Assembly (NCBI RefSeq): GCF_003248605.1
Contig: NZ_QFPF01000001.1
Span: 1 to 64,000 of the forward strand
Origin: Microbacterium sp.
GTDB taxonomy: Bacteria; Actinomycetota; Actinomycetes; Actinomycetales; Microbacteriaceae
Direction of reading: 5' to 3'
Length of the DNA stretch: 64,000 bases
This document shows positions 49,319 through 56,735 of this stretch, one piece after another. The notes below the pieces were generated by a model. That model ran no database searches. It was not told the DNA's origin and saw only the letters and a list, made by a program, of their open reading frames with translations. The number at the start of each line of letters is the position of its first letter. Within the stretch, counting starts at the first letter, position 1. The translations under genes were made by a program, and so were the position numbers.

Positions 49319-50146
49319 ATGGCGATCATCTTCCTTGCCAGCGCGTCCGGCGCTCCCGGCGTGACCACCGCCGCCGGCGCCCTGGCCCTCAACTGGTCCA
49401 AGCCCGTGATCCTCGTCGAGGCCGACACCACCAAGACCAGCAGCATCATCCCCGGACTCATCCGCGGGCAGGTCTACCACAGCACCGGACTGACCGAAGC
49501 GGCCGTCGCCGACCAGTACGGCGCTCTGACCCCTGACAAGCTCTGGGAACAGACCGTCGAGCTCAGCCCCCGCTCAGTGCTCATCCCCGGCTTCAAGAGT
49601 CTGCAGGGCGCCGCCGGCGCGGGCCCCCACTTCTGGCGGGCACTGCTCGACGCGCTGCGCCCCTACGAGTCCGCCGGGTACGACATCCTCGTCGACGGCG
49701 GGCGCCTCCACGTCAACGACCCTCGCCTCCCGCTGCTGCGCGAGGCGGACAGCATCACCCTGTTCACCGATCGCACGCTGCCCTCCGTGGCAGCCGTGCT
49801 CGCACACTGGCGCTCCCTCGACGAGAACCGCAACACCGTCCCCGAGTGGCTGCTGAACACGCTCAACGAGATCGGGCACGCCAGCTACGTCGATCTCCTC
49901 GTCACCGAACGCCCCACCACGCAGGAGACCTGGCCTCTCAAGACCGTCACCAAGCAGATCGGCATGAACCTGCTGGGCACCATCCCCTGGGATCCGAAGG
50001 GCGCCGCCATCTACTCGGTCGGCGCACCCACCCTCGGCGCCCAGCGCACCCCCTACGCGCGGGCCATCGGCGCGCTGCTGCACAGCTACAGCGATGTCCT
50101 CAACACCCGCACTTACACGACCACCGACTGGGAGGGACAGCAGTGA
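49319..50146 (+). CDS. CpaE/TadZ-like ParA-fold protein
   Basis: 275 residues of the MinD/ParA fold: AIIFLASASGAPGVTTAAGA at the P-loop position and YDILVDGGRLHVNDPRLPLL at the Walker B position. The P-loop lacks the usual Lys (GAPGVTT instead of GxGKT), so ATP hydrolysis may be lost. CpaE/TadZ proteins place the pilus machine in the cell. The stop overlaps the CpaF start (GTGA). Confidence 0.82.
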   Translation: MAIIFLASASGAPGVTTAAGALALNWSKPVILVEADTTKTSSIIPGLIRGQVYHSTGLTEAAVADQYGALTPDKLWEQTVELSPRSVLIPGFKSLQGAAGAGPHFWRALLDALRPYESAGYDILVDGGRLHVNDPRLPLLREADSITLFTDRTLPSVAAVLAHWRSLDENRNTVPEWLLNTLNEIGHASYVDLLVTERPTTQETWPLKTVTKQIGMNLLGTIPWDPKGAAIYSVGAPTLGAQRTPYARAIGALLHSYSDVLNTRTYTTTDWEGQQ

Positions 50147-51750
50147 GCGACCCCACGCCCGACCCCGCAGACCTGGGAAACATCCCGTTCTTCACCGCGC
50201 CGGCACCGGCCACCCCGCAGGCGCCGACGACCGCACCGGCCGACACGGGCCTGCGCAACCTGGGCCACGCCGCCGCGCACCTGACCCGCGCGGCACAGCG
50301 GAACGCCCCGGCCGAGGCAGTCCCCACGGCACCCGCAGCTCCGATCGTGCCGGCACCGCCCACCATCCCCGAGCGGCCGGCACCCGAGGTCACCCCGCCA
50401 ACCACCCTCGACGCGCGCAGCGATCTGCCCTGGGCCGACATCGCCGCCATTCGCGACGAGGTCTCCCGTGAGCTCGCCGCAGTGTTCAGCGAGTCCATGG
50501 ACATCACCGCTGAGCAGCGCGAACAGACAGCGCAGGACCACATCGTTGACCGGGTCCGAGCTCGCGTTGACGACCAGATCCGCCGCCCCGGCGAGGGGCG
50601 CTGGCCGGCCCCGATGCAGACCGCCATCCGGCAGGCCGTCTTCGACCAGCTGTTCCGCCTGGGTCGGCTGCAGCCGCTCGTCGACGAGCCCGACGTTGAG
50701 AACATCCACATCAACGGGTTCGACGACGTCTGGATCTCCTACGCGGACGGCCGCGTGGTCAAGTACCAGTACCCGATCGCCGAGAACGACCGTGAGCTCG
50801 AGCGAGAGATCAACCTGCTCGCCGCCCGCTCGGGGGAGGGCGGCCGATCGTTCACGAGCGCCCGGCCGCGACTGCACATGGACCTGCCCGGCGGGGCGCG
50901 TCTGGCAGCGATCGCCGAACCCGTCGCCACCCGACCGACGATCGTCATCCGTATCCACCGCCTCGTCGACGTCACCCTCGACCAGCTCGTGGAGCGCGGC
51001 ACCATCACCCGCCAGGCGGCAGCCTTCCTCCGCGCGGCCGTCATCGCCGGGGTCTCCGTCGTCACCAGCGGCTTCCCCGGCGCAGGCAAGACCACACTGC
51101 TGCGCGCACTCGCCGACTGCATCCCGGCCGAAGAGAAGATCGTCACGATCGAGATGGAGCGTGAGCTCTACCTTCACAAGATCAACGACCGCCACCCGCG
51201 AGTGGTCTCACTCGAGGCGAAGCCGGGGGAGGGGGAGCGTGGCGCCGATGGTCGGCTGCCCGGTGAGATCACCCCCGAAGACCTGGTCTACGACACCCTC
51301 CGACTGGACACCCAGCGCTTCATCGTCGGCGAGGTCCGTGGCCCTGAGATCTACGCCATGATGCAGGCCATGCAGTCCGGTGTCGGGTCGCTGTCCACCC
51401 TGCACGCCGCCAGCGCAGACGACTCGATCGACCGCATGTCGGCGCTGATGCTGTCCCGCGGCAACAACACGACCCCCGTGTACGCCTACCGGATGATCGA
51501 GCAGAACATCAAGATCGTGGTGCAGATCTCGAAGATCATCGACCCCGCGACCGGCAAGCCCCGCCGCGTCGTCACCGAGATCGCCGAGATCCTGCCCGGC
51601 GAGGAGCAGAACAACTCCCGCCCCGTGGCCTCTCAGGTGTTCCGCTTCGACCGATCCAGCGGCAGCCTCATCACCGCTGACATGCCATCGCCGCGGCTCC
51701 TCGAGGAGCTCAAGTTCTACGGCTTCGATCCCGCGAACCTGGGAGTGTGA
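50143..51750 (+). CDS. tadA: CpaF/TadA-type secretion ATPase
   Basis: A 535-residue type II/IV secretion ATPase. GTG 50143 has GGGAGG upstream. A Pro/Ala-rich head of 90 residues is followed by the N-terminal domain and the motor: Walker A TSGFPGAGKTTLLRALAD near residue 310, Asp box IVTIEMERELYLHK, Walker B TLRLDTQRFIVGEVRGPEIY, His box GVGSLSTLHAASADDSIDRM. It powers Flp pilus extension and probably retraction. It is followed directly by TadB. Confidence 0.93.
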   Translation: MSDPTPDPADLGNIPFFTAPAPATPQAPTTAPADTGLRNLGHAAAHLTRAAQRNAPAEAVPTAPAAPIVPAPPTIPERPAPEVTPPTTLDARSDLPWADIAAIRDEVSRELAAVFSESMDITAEQREQTAQDHIVDRVRARVDDQIRRPGEGRWPAPMQTAIRQAVFDQLFRLGRLQPLVDEPDVENIHINGFDDVWISYADGRVVKYQYPIAENDRELEREINLLAARSGEGGRSFTSARPRLHMDLPGGARLAAIAEPVATRPTIVIRIHRLVDVTLDQLVERGTITRQAAAFLRAAVIAGVSVVTSGFPGAGKTTLLRALADCIPAEEKIVTIEMERELYLHKINDRHPRVVSLEAKPGEGERGADGRLPGEITPEDLVYDTLRLDTQRFIVGEVRGPEIYAMMQAMQSGVGSLSTLHAASADDSIDRMSALMLSRGNNTTPVYAYRMIEQNIKIVVQISKIIDPATGKPRRVVTEIAEILPGEEQNNSRPVASQVFRFDRSSGSLITADMPSPRLLEELKFYGFDPANLGV

Positions 51751-51751
51751 G

Positions 51752-52618
51752 ATGACTACCGCAACCCTCGCCCTGTGCATCATCGTCGCGGTCGCCGGCG
51801 CGATCCTGGTCATCCTCGGCGCCGCCCACAAGCCCAGCACCAGCGGACTGCCCACGCGCAGCGCGCTTCGCGGGAAGGCGACACGCGACTTCACCCGCAC
51901 GCAGCAGATCCAGCTCGTCGGCGGCGCCGCGGTCGGTCTGGTGTTCGCGCTGATCACCGGATGGTGGCTGCTCGTGATCGCCGTGCCCGTCGCCGCTGTC
52001 GGCCTGCCATGGCTGCTGCAGAAGGGCCCCGAGGAGAACACGATCGCCAAGCTCGACGCCCTCGAGTCCTGGACCCGCAGCCTCGCCGGCCTCACCGTCT
52101 CCGGCGCCGGCCTCGAACGCACCATCGCCGCATCGCTGAGCAGCTGCCCCGAAGCGATCCGCCCGCAGGTCACGCAGCTCGTCGCGCGCATCAACGCCCG
52201 GTGGACCACCACCGCGGCGCTGCAGGCGTTTGCCGACGACCTCAACGACGAGACCGCGGACGTGCTCGTGATGCACCTTCTCCGCAAGGCCGAGCTCCGC
52301 GGATCCGGCCTCGCCGCCTCGCTCGAGGATCTCGCCAAGAGCATCTTCGAGCGGGTCAAGATGCGCCGCCAGATCGAAGCCGACCGCGCCACCCCGCGCA
52401 ACGAGGCCCGGTTCGTCGTCTACTTCACCGTCGCGCTGCTCGTACTCCTGGTCCTCGCCCAGCAGTATTCCGCCCCCTACGGCACCCCGATCGGTCAACT
52501 CCTGTTCGCCGCATATCTCGTCAGCTACGCCCTCGTTCTGCTGTGGATGCGACGCATCAGCCGCGGCGTGCCGGCACCCCGTCTGCTCGTTGCCACCGAG
52601 AAAGCTGGTGAGAAGTGA
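51752..52618 (+). CDS. tadB: TadB-like pilus membrane protein
   Basis: 288 residues. Spans at the N-terminus (TATLALCIIVAVAGAILVIL and LVGGAAVGLVFALITGWWLL) and C-terminus (FVVYFTVALLVLLVLAQQYS) enclose a T2SSF-like cytoplasmic domain (LESWTRSLAGLTVSGAGLER). It forms the inner-membrane platform with TadC. ATG 51752 is two bases after the CpaF stop. Confidence 0.88.
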   Translation: MTTATLALCIIVAVAGAILVILGAAHKPSTSGLPTRSALRGKATRDFTRTQQIQLVGGAAVGLVFALITGWWLLVIAVPVAAVGLPWLLQKGPEENTIAKLDALESWTRSLAGLTVSGAGLERTIAASLSSCPEAIRPQVTQLVARINARWTTTAALQAFADDLNDETADVLVMHLLRKAELRGSGLAASLEDLAKSIFERVKMRRQIEADRATPRNEARFVVYFTVALLVLLVLAQQYSAPYGTPIGQLLFAAYLVSYALVLLWMRRISRGVPAPRLLVATEKAGEK

Positions 52619-53496
52619 ACCTCGCACTGATCGTCCTCCCTGGCCTCGTCCTGGGGCTCGGCTTCGCGCTGGTCATCGCCGCACTGGTGCCCACCCAGCC
52701 CAGCCTCTCCGCAGCGCTCGATCGGATCGGCACCACCACCGTCGCCGCCGACCCCGCCTACGCCGCCACCCTCGAGAACCGGGTGGGCTCAGCCGTCCTC
52801 CGTCGCGTCGGCGACAGCCCCTCGCTCAAGATCCCCACCCGCGATCTGCGCCTGATCGGCATGAGCGTCAACCGGTTCCTGTACCAGAAGGTGCTCTCCG
52901 CCGGCCTCGGCCTCATCGCCCCCATCGCGATCGGACTGATCTTCCAAGTCCTCGGCCTGACCGCGTTCTACATCCCCGCGCTGTTCGGCATCCCCCTCGC
53001 CATCGGCGGCTGGTACCTGCCCAACCTGCTCGTCCGCGACCAGGCCGAAGCCGCCCGCAAGGAGTTCTCCCGCTCGGTCGCCGTCTACATGGAGCTCGTC
53101 GGATCCGAACGCATCAGCGGCGCCCCTCCCGGCAAAGCCCTCGAGTCCGCCGCCCAGGTCGGACGCAACTGGGCATTCGTCCGAATCCGCCAAACCCTCA
53201 CCGAAGCCCGCTACGCCGGCACCGCACCCTGGGACGCGCTCGAGCAGCTCTCCCTCGAGATCAACGTCCCCGACCTGGGTGAAATCGCCAAGGTGATCAG
53301 GCTCTCGGGGGAGCAAGGAGCGTCGGTATATGAGACACTCAGGGCACGGGGGCAGAACCTCCGGGACCGACTTCTGAATGATGAAGTGACGGAGGCGAAC
53401 AAAGCGACCAACAAGATGACCATCCCGATGACCCTCACCGGCGTCCTCTTCATGCTTCTGCTCGGAACTCCCTTCGTGCTCAACGCATTCTTCTGA
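52615..53496 (+). CDS. tadC: TadC-like pilus membrane protein
   Basis: 293 residues with the same T2SSF design as TadB: spans LIVLPGLVLGLGFALVIAAL and IAPIAIGLIFQVLGLTAFYI, then the cytoplasmic domain (ARKEFSRSVAVYMELVGSER, GEIAKVIRLSGEQGASVYET) and a final span IPMTLTGVLFMLLLGTPFVL. GTG 52615 overlaps the TadB stop. The ATATGAGACACTC element lies inside the gene at 53324-53341, where the codons GTA, TAT and ACA are rare for this DNA. Confidence 0.88.
   Translation: MNLALIVLPGLVLGLGFALVIAALVPTQPSLSAALDRIGTTTVAADPAYAATLENRVGSAVLRRVGDSPSLKIPTRDLRLIGMSVNRFLYQKVLSAGLGLIAPIAIGLIFQVLGLTAFYIPALFGIPLAIGGWYLPNLLVRDQAEAARKEFSRSVAVYMELVGSERISGAPPGKALESAAQVGRNWAFVRIRQTLTEARYAGTAPWDALEQLSLEINVPDLGEIAKVIRLSGEQGASVYETLRARGQNLRDRLLNDEVTEANKATNKMTIPMTLTGVLFMLLLGTPFVLNAFF
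53324..53341 (+). repeat. ATATGAGACACTC element, copy 3, inside tadC
   Basis: Same 18 bases as 48546-48563, within the coding sequence for SVYETL. It is 172 bases upstream of promoter motif C and 254 before the Flp start, so it could be a site acting on the pilin promoter. Confidence 0.5.
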
Positions 53497-53512
53497 GACG
53501 TTGGAAGTCGAT

Positions 53513-53544
53513 TGTCCGCGAAGGCCCCAAACCGAGGCCTATAC
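53513..53544 (+). promoter_or_regulatory. Shared transfer/pilus promoter motif, copy C
   Basis: Plus strand TGTCCGCGAAGG-N11-GGCCTATAC, with all 21 fixed bases identical to copies A and B. It ends 51 bases before the Flp pilin ATG at 53595, giving the pilin its own promoter apart from the tadABC transcript. Confidence 0.75.
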
Positions 53545-53594
53545 CTAATAGACCAAGCACCACCCACCCAGAGAGAGAAAGGAACCAGGATCCT

Positions 53595-53789
53595 ATGTCG
53601 ACCCTGAGCCGAGAGTTCCTGTCCCGCATGCGCGGGCGGGCAGCTCGCTTCACCGAAGAGCCCGAACGTGGCTCCATCACCCTCGAGCAGGTCATCTGGA
53701 CCGCCGGCATCGCGCTCGCCGCCGTGGCCGTCGTGGCGATCATCGTCACCGCGATCAACGCCTACGCCGGCCAGATCCCCACCGGCTGA
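53595..53789 (+). CDS. flp: Flp-type pilin
   Basis: 64 residues. The prepilin site is RG26|S27-I-T-L-E31, with Glu at +5 as in type IV prepilins, followed by a hydrophobic stretch TAGIALAAVAVVAIIVTAIN and a very short mature tail. It is the major pilus subunit, processed by the A24 peptidase at 60062. ATG 53595 follows GAGAGAAAGGAA. It has its own promoter motif upstream. Confidence 0.9.
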   Translation: MSTLSREFLSRMRGRAARFTEEPERGSITLEQVIWTAGIALAAVAVVAIIVTAINAYAGQIPTG

Positions 53790-53804
53790 AAGAGCCACCC
53801 GCAG

Positions 53805-54218
53805 ATGGTCCGCACCTCCAACACCGGTCACCGGCAGCGCCTCAGAGAAGCGCTCGCCGGTGATCGGGGTGCGGCCACGCTGCAGAACACGATCATCGCC
53901 CCGGTGCTGCTGCTCGTCCTCGCGGTCTTCCTGCACCTGGGCATCATCCTCCACGCCAACAACCTCGCCCACGCCGCCGCCACCAGCGCCTACAACGCCG
54001 CCCGCGCCTACAACGCCAGCGGCACAGACGGCTCCACCGCCGGCCTCGCAGTCCTCAACCAGTCCGGCTCACCGATCAGCGGCGCATCCGTCGCGGTCGA
54101 CCGCGGCGCCAACACCGTGACCGTGACCGTGACCGGCACCGCCCCCTCCTTCGTCCCCGGACTGACCACCAACATCGACGTCACCGTGACCGGCCCCACC
54201 GAAAGGTGGGTGAACTGA
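53805..54218 (+). CDS. TadE-like pseudopilin
   Basis: 137 residues. The prepilin-like site is DRG22|A-A-T-L-Q27, followed by the span TIIAPVLLLVLAVFLHLGII. Gln replaces the usual Glu at +5. The extracellular part is Ala/Ser/Thr-rich with a repeated VTVTVTG stretch. TadE-like minor pseudopilins prime Flp pilus assembly. It is 15 bases after the pilin gene. Confidence 0.83.
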   Translation: MVRTSNTGHRQRLREALAGDRGAATLQNTIIAPVLLLVLAVFLHLGIILHANNLAHAAATSAYNAARAYNASGTDGSTAGLAVLNQSGSPISGASVAVDRGANTVTVTVTGTAPSFVPGLTTNIDVTVTGPTERWVN

Positions 54219-54220
54219 CC

Positions 54221-54670
54221 ATGCGCGCCATCCGAACCCTCATCGCCAAGCTCCGCGACGACCGCGGCTCCGCCGGCCTCGAGATCGCCATCCTCGCCCC
54301 GGCCCTCGCCGCGGTGCTCGTGCTGCTCGCAGCTTCCGGACGTCTCGCGCTGGCCGGCAACGCCGTCGAGTCCGCAGCGTCGGCCGCGGCCCGCGAAGCA
54401 TCGCTCGCGCGCACCACGGCCCAGGCGCAGGAAGCAGCCGAAGACATGGCGCGGATCTCGATGGAACAGTCCGGCGTCAACTGCACGACCCTCTCCGTCA
54501 ACATCGACGCCTCCGGCCTGAGCGCCCCGATCGGCACCACCGGCCGAGTCAGCGCGACCGTCTCCTGCACCGTCGCACTCAGCGACGCCGCCATGATCGG
54601 CCTGCCCGGCACCCGCGTCCTCACAGGCACCGCCGCCTCTCCCGTCGACGCCTACAGGGAGCGGCGATGA
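54221..54670 (+). CDS. TadE/TadF-like pseudopilin
   Basis: 149 residues. DRG16|S-A-G-L-E21 is a good prepilin site with Glu at +5, followed by EIAILAPALAAVLVLLAASG. There are two Cys (VNCTTL, VSCTV) in the outer domain. ATG 54221 is preferred over a GTG five codons earlier that lies within the preceding gene. The stop overlaps the next gene. Confidence 0.83.
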   Translation: MRAIRTLIAKLRDDRGSAGLEIAILAPALAAVLVLLAASGRLALAGNAVESAASAAAREASLARTTAQAQEAAEDMARISMEQSGVNCTTLSVNIDASGLSAPIGTTGRVSATVSCTVALSDAAMIGLPGTRVLTGTAASPVDAYRERR

Positions 54671-55077
54671 ACACCATGGTCCAGAGGCTCCGAGCCAAGT
54701 TCCGCGACGACAAGGGCGTCGCGACGATCTACTTCGTCATCATGACCGTCGCGTTCCTCGCGATCGTCGGACTCGTCGTCGACGGCGCCGGCAAGGTGCA
54801 AGCCAACCAGCAGGCCTACACCACCGCAGCCAGCGCCGCCCGCGCCGCAGCGAACGCCGTCAGCGGCCAAGCGATCATCGACGGCACCACCGCGATCGAC
54901 AGCAGCCGAGCCGTCAGCGCCGCCAACGGCTACCTCGCCGCCGCCGGCGTCGGCGGAAGCGTCGCCGTCAGCGGCGACCGCATCACCGTCACCGTCGACA
55001 CCGACTACTCGGCCACCTTCCTCCCCGTGCCGTTCCCCGTCCAAGCCACAGCCACCGCAGAGCTGATCACCCAATAG
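54667..55077 (+). CDS. TadG-like Flp pilus assembly protein, short
   Basis: 136 residues. DDKG17|VATIY then FVIMTVAFLAIVGLVVDGAG is the conserved N-terminal segment of TadG/pilus-assembly proteins, but only a short outer domain follows and the von Willebrand domain found in full-length TadG is absent. ATG 54667 overlaps the previous stop. Confidence 0.8.
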   Translation: MNTMVQRLRAKFRDDKGVATIYFVIMTVAFLAIVGLVVDGAGKVQANQQAYTTAASAARAAANAVSGQAIIDGTTAIDSSRAVSAANGYLAAAGVGGSVAVSGDRITVTVDTDYSATFLPVPFPVQATATAELITQ

Positions 55078-55088
55078 GAGCCCCCACC

Positions 55089-55703
55089 ATGAGCATCAAG
55101 CGCCTCGCCGTCGCCGGCATCATCGCCGCCGCACTGACGCTGACCGCATGCACGGGCACCGGCAACCCGACCCCCACCGGCAGCCCCACCAACACCCCGA
55201 CCCCCACGCCGACTGTCACGCCTATCACCGGCGAAGCACCCGCCGACGAGGATGAGGCGATCACCAAGGCACAGCAGACGATCACGCTCCTCCTCGATGT
55301 GTGGGAGCAGGTCGACGCCACAGGTGGAAACAACCCCGAGCTCTTCGACATCGTCGCCACTGGTCGCGCACTCACGGAGGCCCAGAACGACGCCGCACGC
55401 ACTGCAAACGGCCCCATTCTCAACGAGGACGGGGAGAGCATCGAGGGACAAGCCACAGTCACGGGCAAGCTCGTCTTCGAGCCCATGACCGCCTACGGGC
55501 AGGAGTACGAGGGAATCGCTAACGGCCTCGTCATCGTCCCCGGATGTCTCGATGGTTCCGGTCGGATCACGACGACCGCCGATGGCAAGCCCGCCATGAC
55601 GAACCCTGAGCCGCGCAATGAAGTTGAGTTCCACGTCATCTACGACGCCGAGTCGCAGCGCTGGCTCGTCAACGACCGCATCAGCCTGGGGACCACATGC
55701 TGA
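55089..55703 (+). CDS. Tad-locus lipoprotein
   Basis: 204 residues. The lipoprotein signal MSIKRLAVAGIIAAALTLTAC has Cys21, followed by a Thr/Pro-rich linker and an NTF2-like domain (ITKAQQTITLLLDVWEQVDA, VEFHVIYDAESQRWLVNDRI). It is surface-anchored and may support the pilus in the cell wall. The stop overlaps the next gene. Confidence 0.8.
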   Translation: MSIKRLAVAGIIAAALTLTACTGTGNPTPTGSPTNTPTPTPTVTPITGEAPADEDEAITKAQQTITLLLDVWEQVDATGGNNPELFDIVATGRALTEAQNDAARTANGPILNEDGESIEGQATVTGKLVFEPMTAYGQEYEGIANGLVIVPGCLDGSGRITTTADGKPAMTNPEPRNEVEFHVIYDAESQRWLVNDRISLGTTC

Positions 55704-56719
55704 GGCGAGGGGTAGCCGCACTCGTAGCAGTCGTTGCACTGGTAGCGGGTCTCTTCGTCGCGTCTACTCCCGCTCCTGCACAGGCCGCGGACGGCGTCTA
55801 CTGCGACGATCTGAGCCGCTGCTACCTCACGATTTCCAACATCCCGTCTGACCCGGCACCGAACCCCGACAGCAATGGGTGGACCGCTGGCGCTCCGACT
55901 TGCTTCTATGAGAACTCGCAGTCGGCGCTTCTGCAGCTCGGGTGGACCGAGGCTGACATTCGAGTGTTCGACGGCGGCACCTACCAGCGCTTCTACGCGA
56001 TCATCGACTGCGGCGGCTCGACGTCGTACTGGTCGAACACACGCCAGTGCTACGTCTACATGAAGGACGGCGTCTGGCCGGCTCGCCCGCCGGGCTACTC
56101 GCAAGAGGCCGGCTACTACGGGTGCATCATGTTCGCGGCCGGCACCAACGGGTCCCCTAATCTCCCCGGCGAATCAACCTTCTGGAGCGAGACTGTTCCG
56201 CCGGGACTGCAGGTTCTCACCCCTGGCGCCGCGGCCGAGAAGCTGATTTCCACGTTCGCGCTGCGTGGCATCGACATCGGCATGGCTCCCGAGGTCAACC
56301 CGGAATGGGGTCACCGTCGCGGCTACGTCGGGGTTCCGATCTGGCTCTGGGTCAACAACCCCGAACCGCTGACCTGGGGCCCCTACACGGAGACCGCGAC
56401 GCTGGGTGGGCAGACGATCACGGCGACAGCTCAGGCCACGTCCGTTCGCTGGCAGATGGGCGACGGTGCGTCGACGACCTGCGGCAACACTGGCACTCCG
56501 TACAACGTCGGCTACGGCATGACGACGTCGCCGACCTGCGGTTACCAGTACACGTCGACATCGAGCCGGAACCCCGGCGATCGCTTCACGGTCACGGCCA
56601 CGACGAACTGGACCGTGACGTGGACCTCTCTCGCCGGCCCCGGCGGCACCATCAACCTGACCACCAACAGCGCAGTCGACCTCGAGGTCAACGAGCTGCA
56701 AACGGTCATCGTCCCCTGA
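55697..56719 (+). CDS. Tad-locus secreted protein
   Basis: 340 residues with a Sec signal peptide (ALVAVVALVAGLFVASTPAP AQA|AD). The mature part has Cys pairs and the block GYVGVPIWLWVNNPEPLTWG, seen in secreted proteins of actinobacterial Tad loci, then a beta-rich domain with repeated Thr. There is no wall-sorting signal. It probably interacts with the pilus or wall outside the cell. Function is not established. Confidence 0.75.
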   Translation: MLRRGVAALVAVVALVAGLFVASTPAPAQAADGVYCDDLSRCYLTISNIPSDPAPNPDSNGWTAGAPTCFYENSQSALLQLGWTEADIRVFDGGTYQRFYAIIDCGGSTSYWSNTRQCYVYMKDGVWPARPPGYSQEAGYYGCIMFAAGTNGSPNLPGESTFWSETVPPGLQVLTPGAAAEKLISTFALRGIDIGMAPEVNPEWGHRRGYVGVPIWLWVNNPEPLTWGPYTETATLGGQTITATAQATSVRWQMGDGASTTCGNTGTPYNVGYGMTTSPTCGYQYTSTSSRNPGDRFTVTATTNWTVTWTSLAGPGGTINLTTNSAVDLEVNELQTVIVP

Positions 56720-56735
56720 CCCCCAAGGAGGCATC

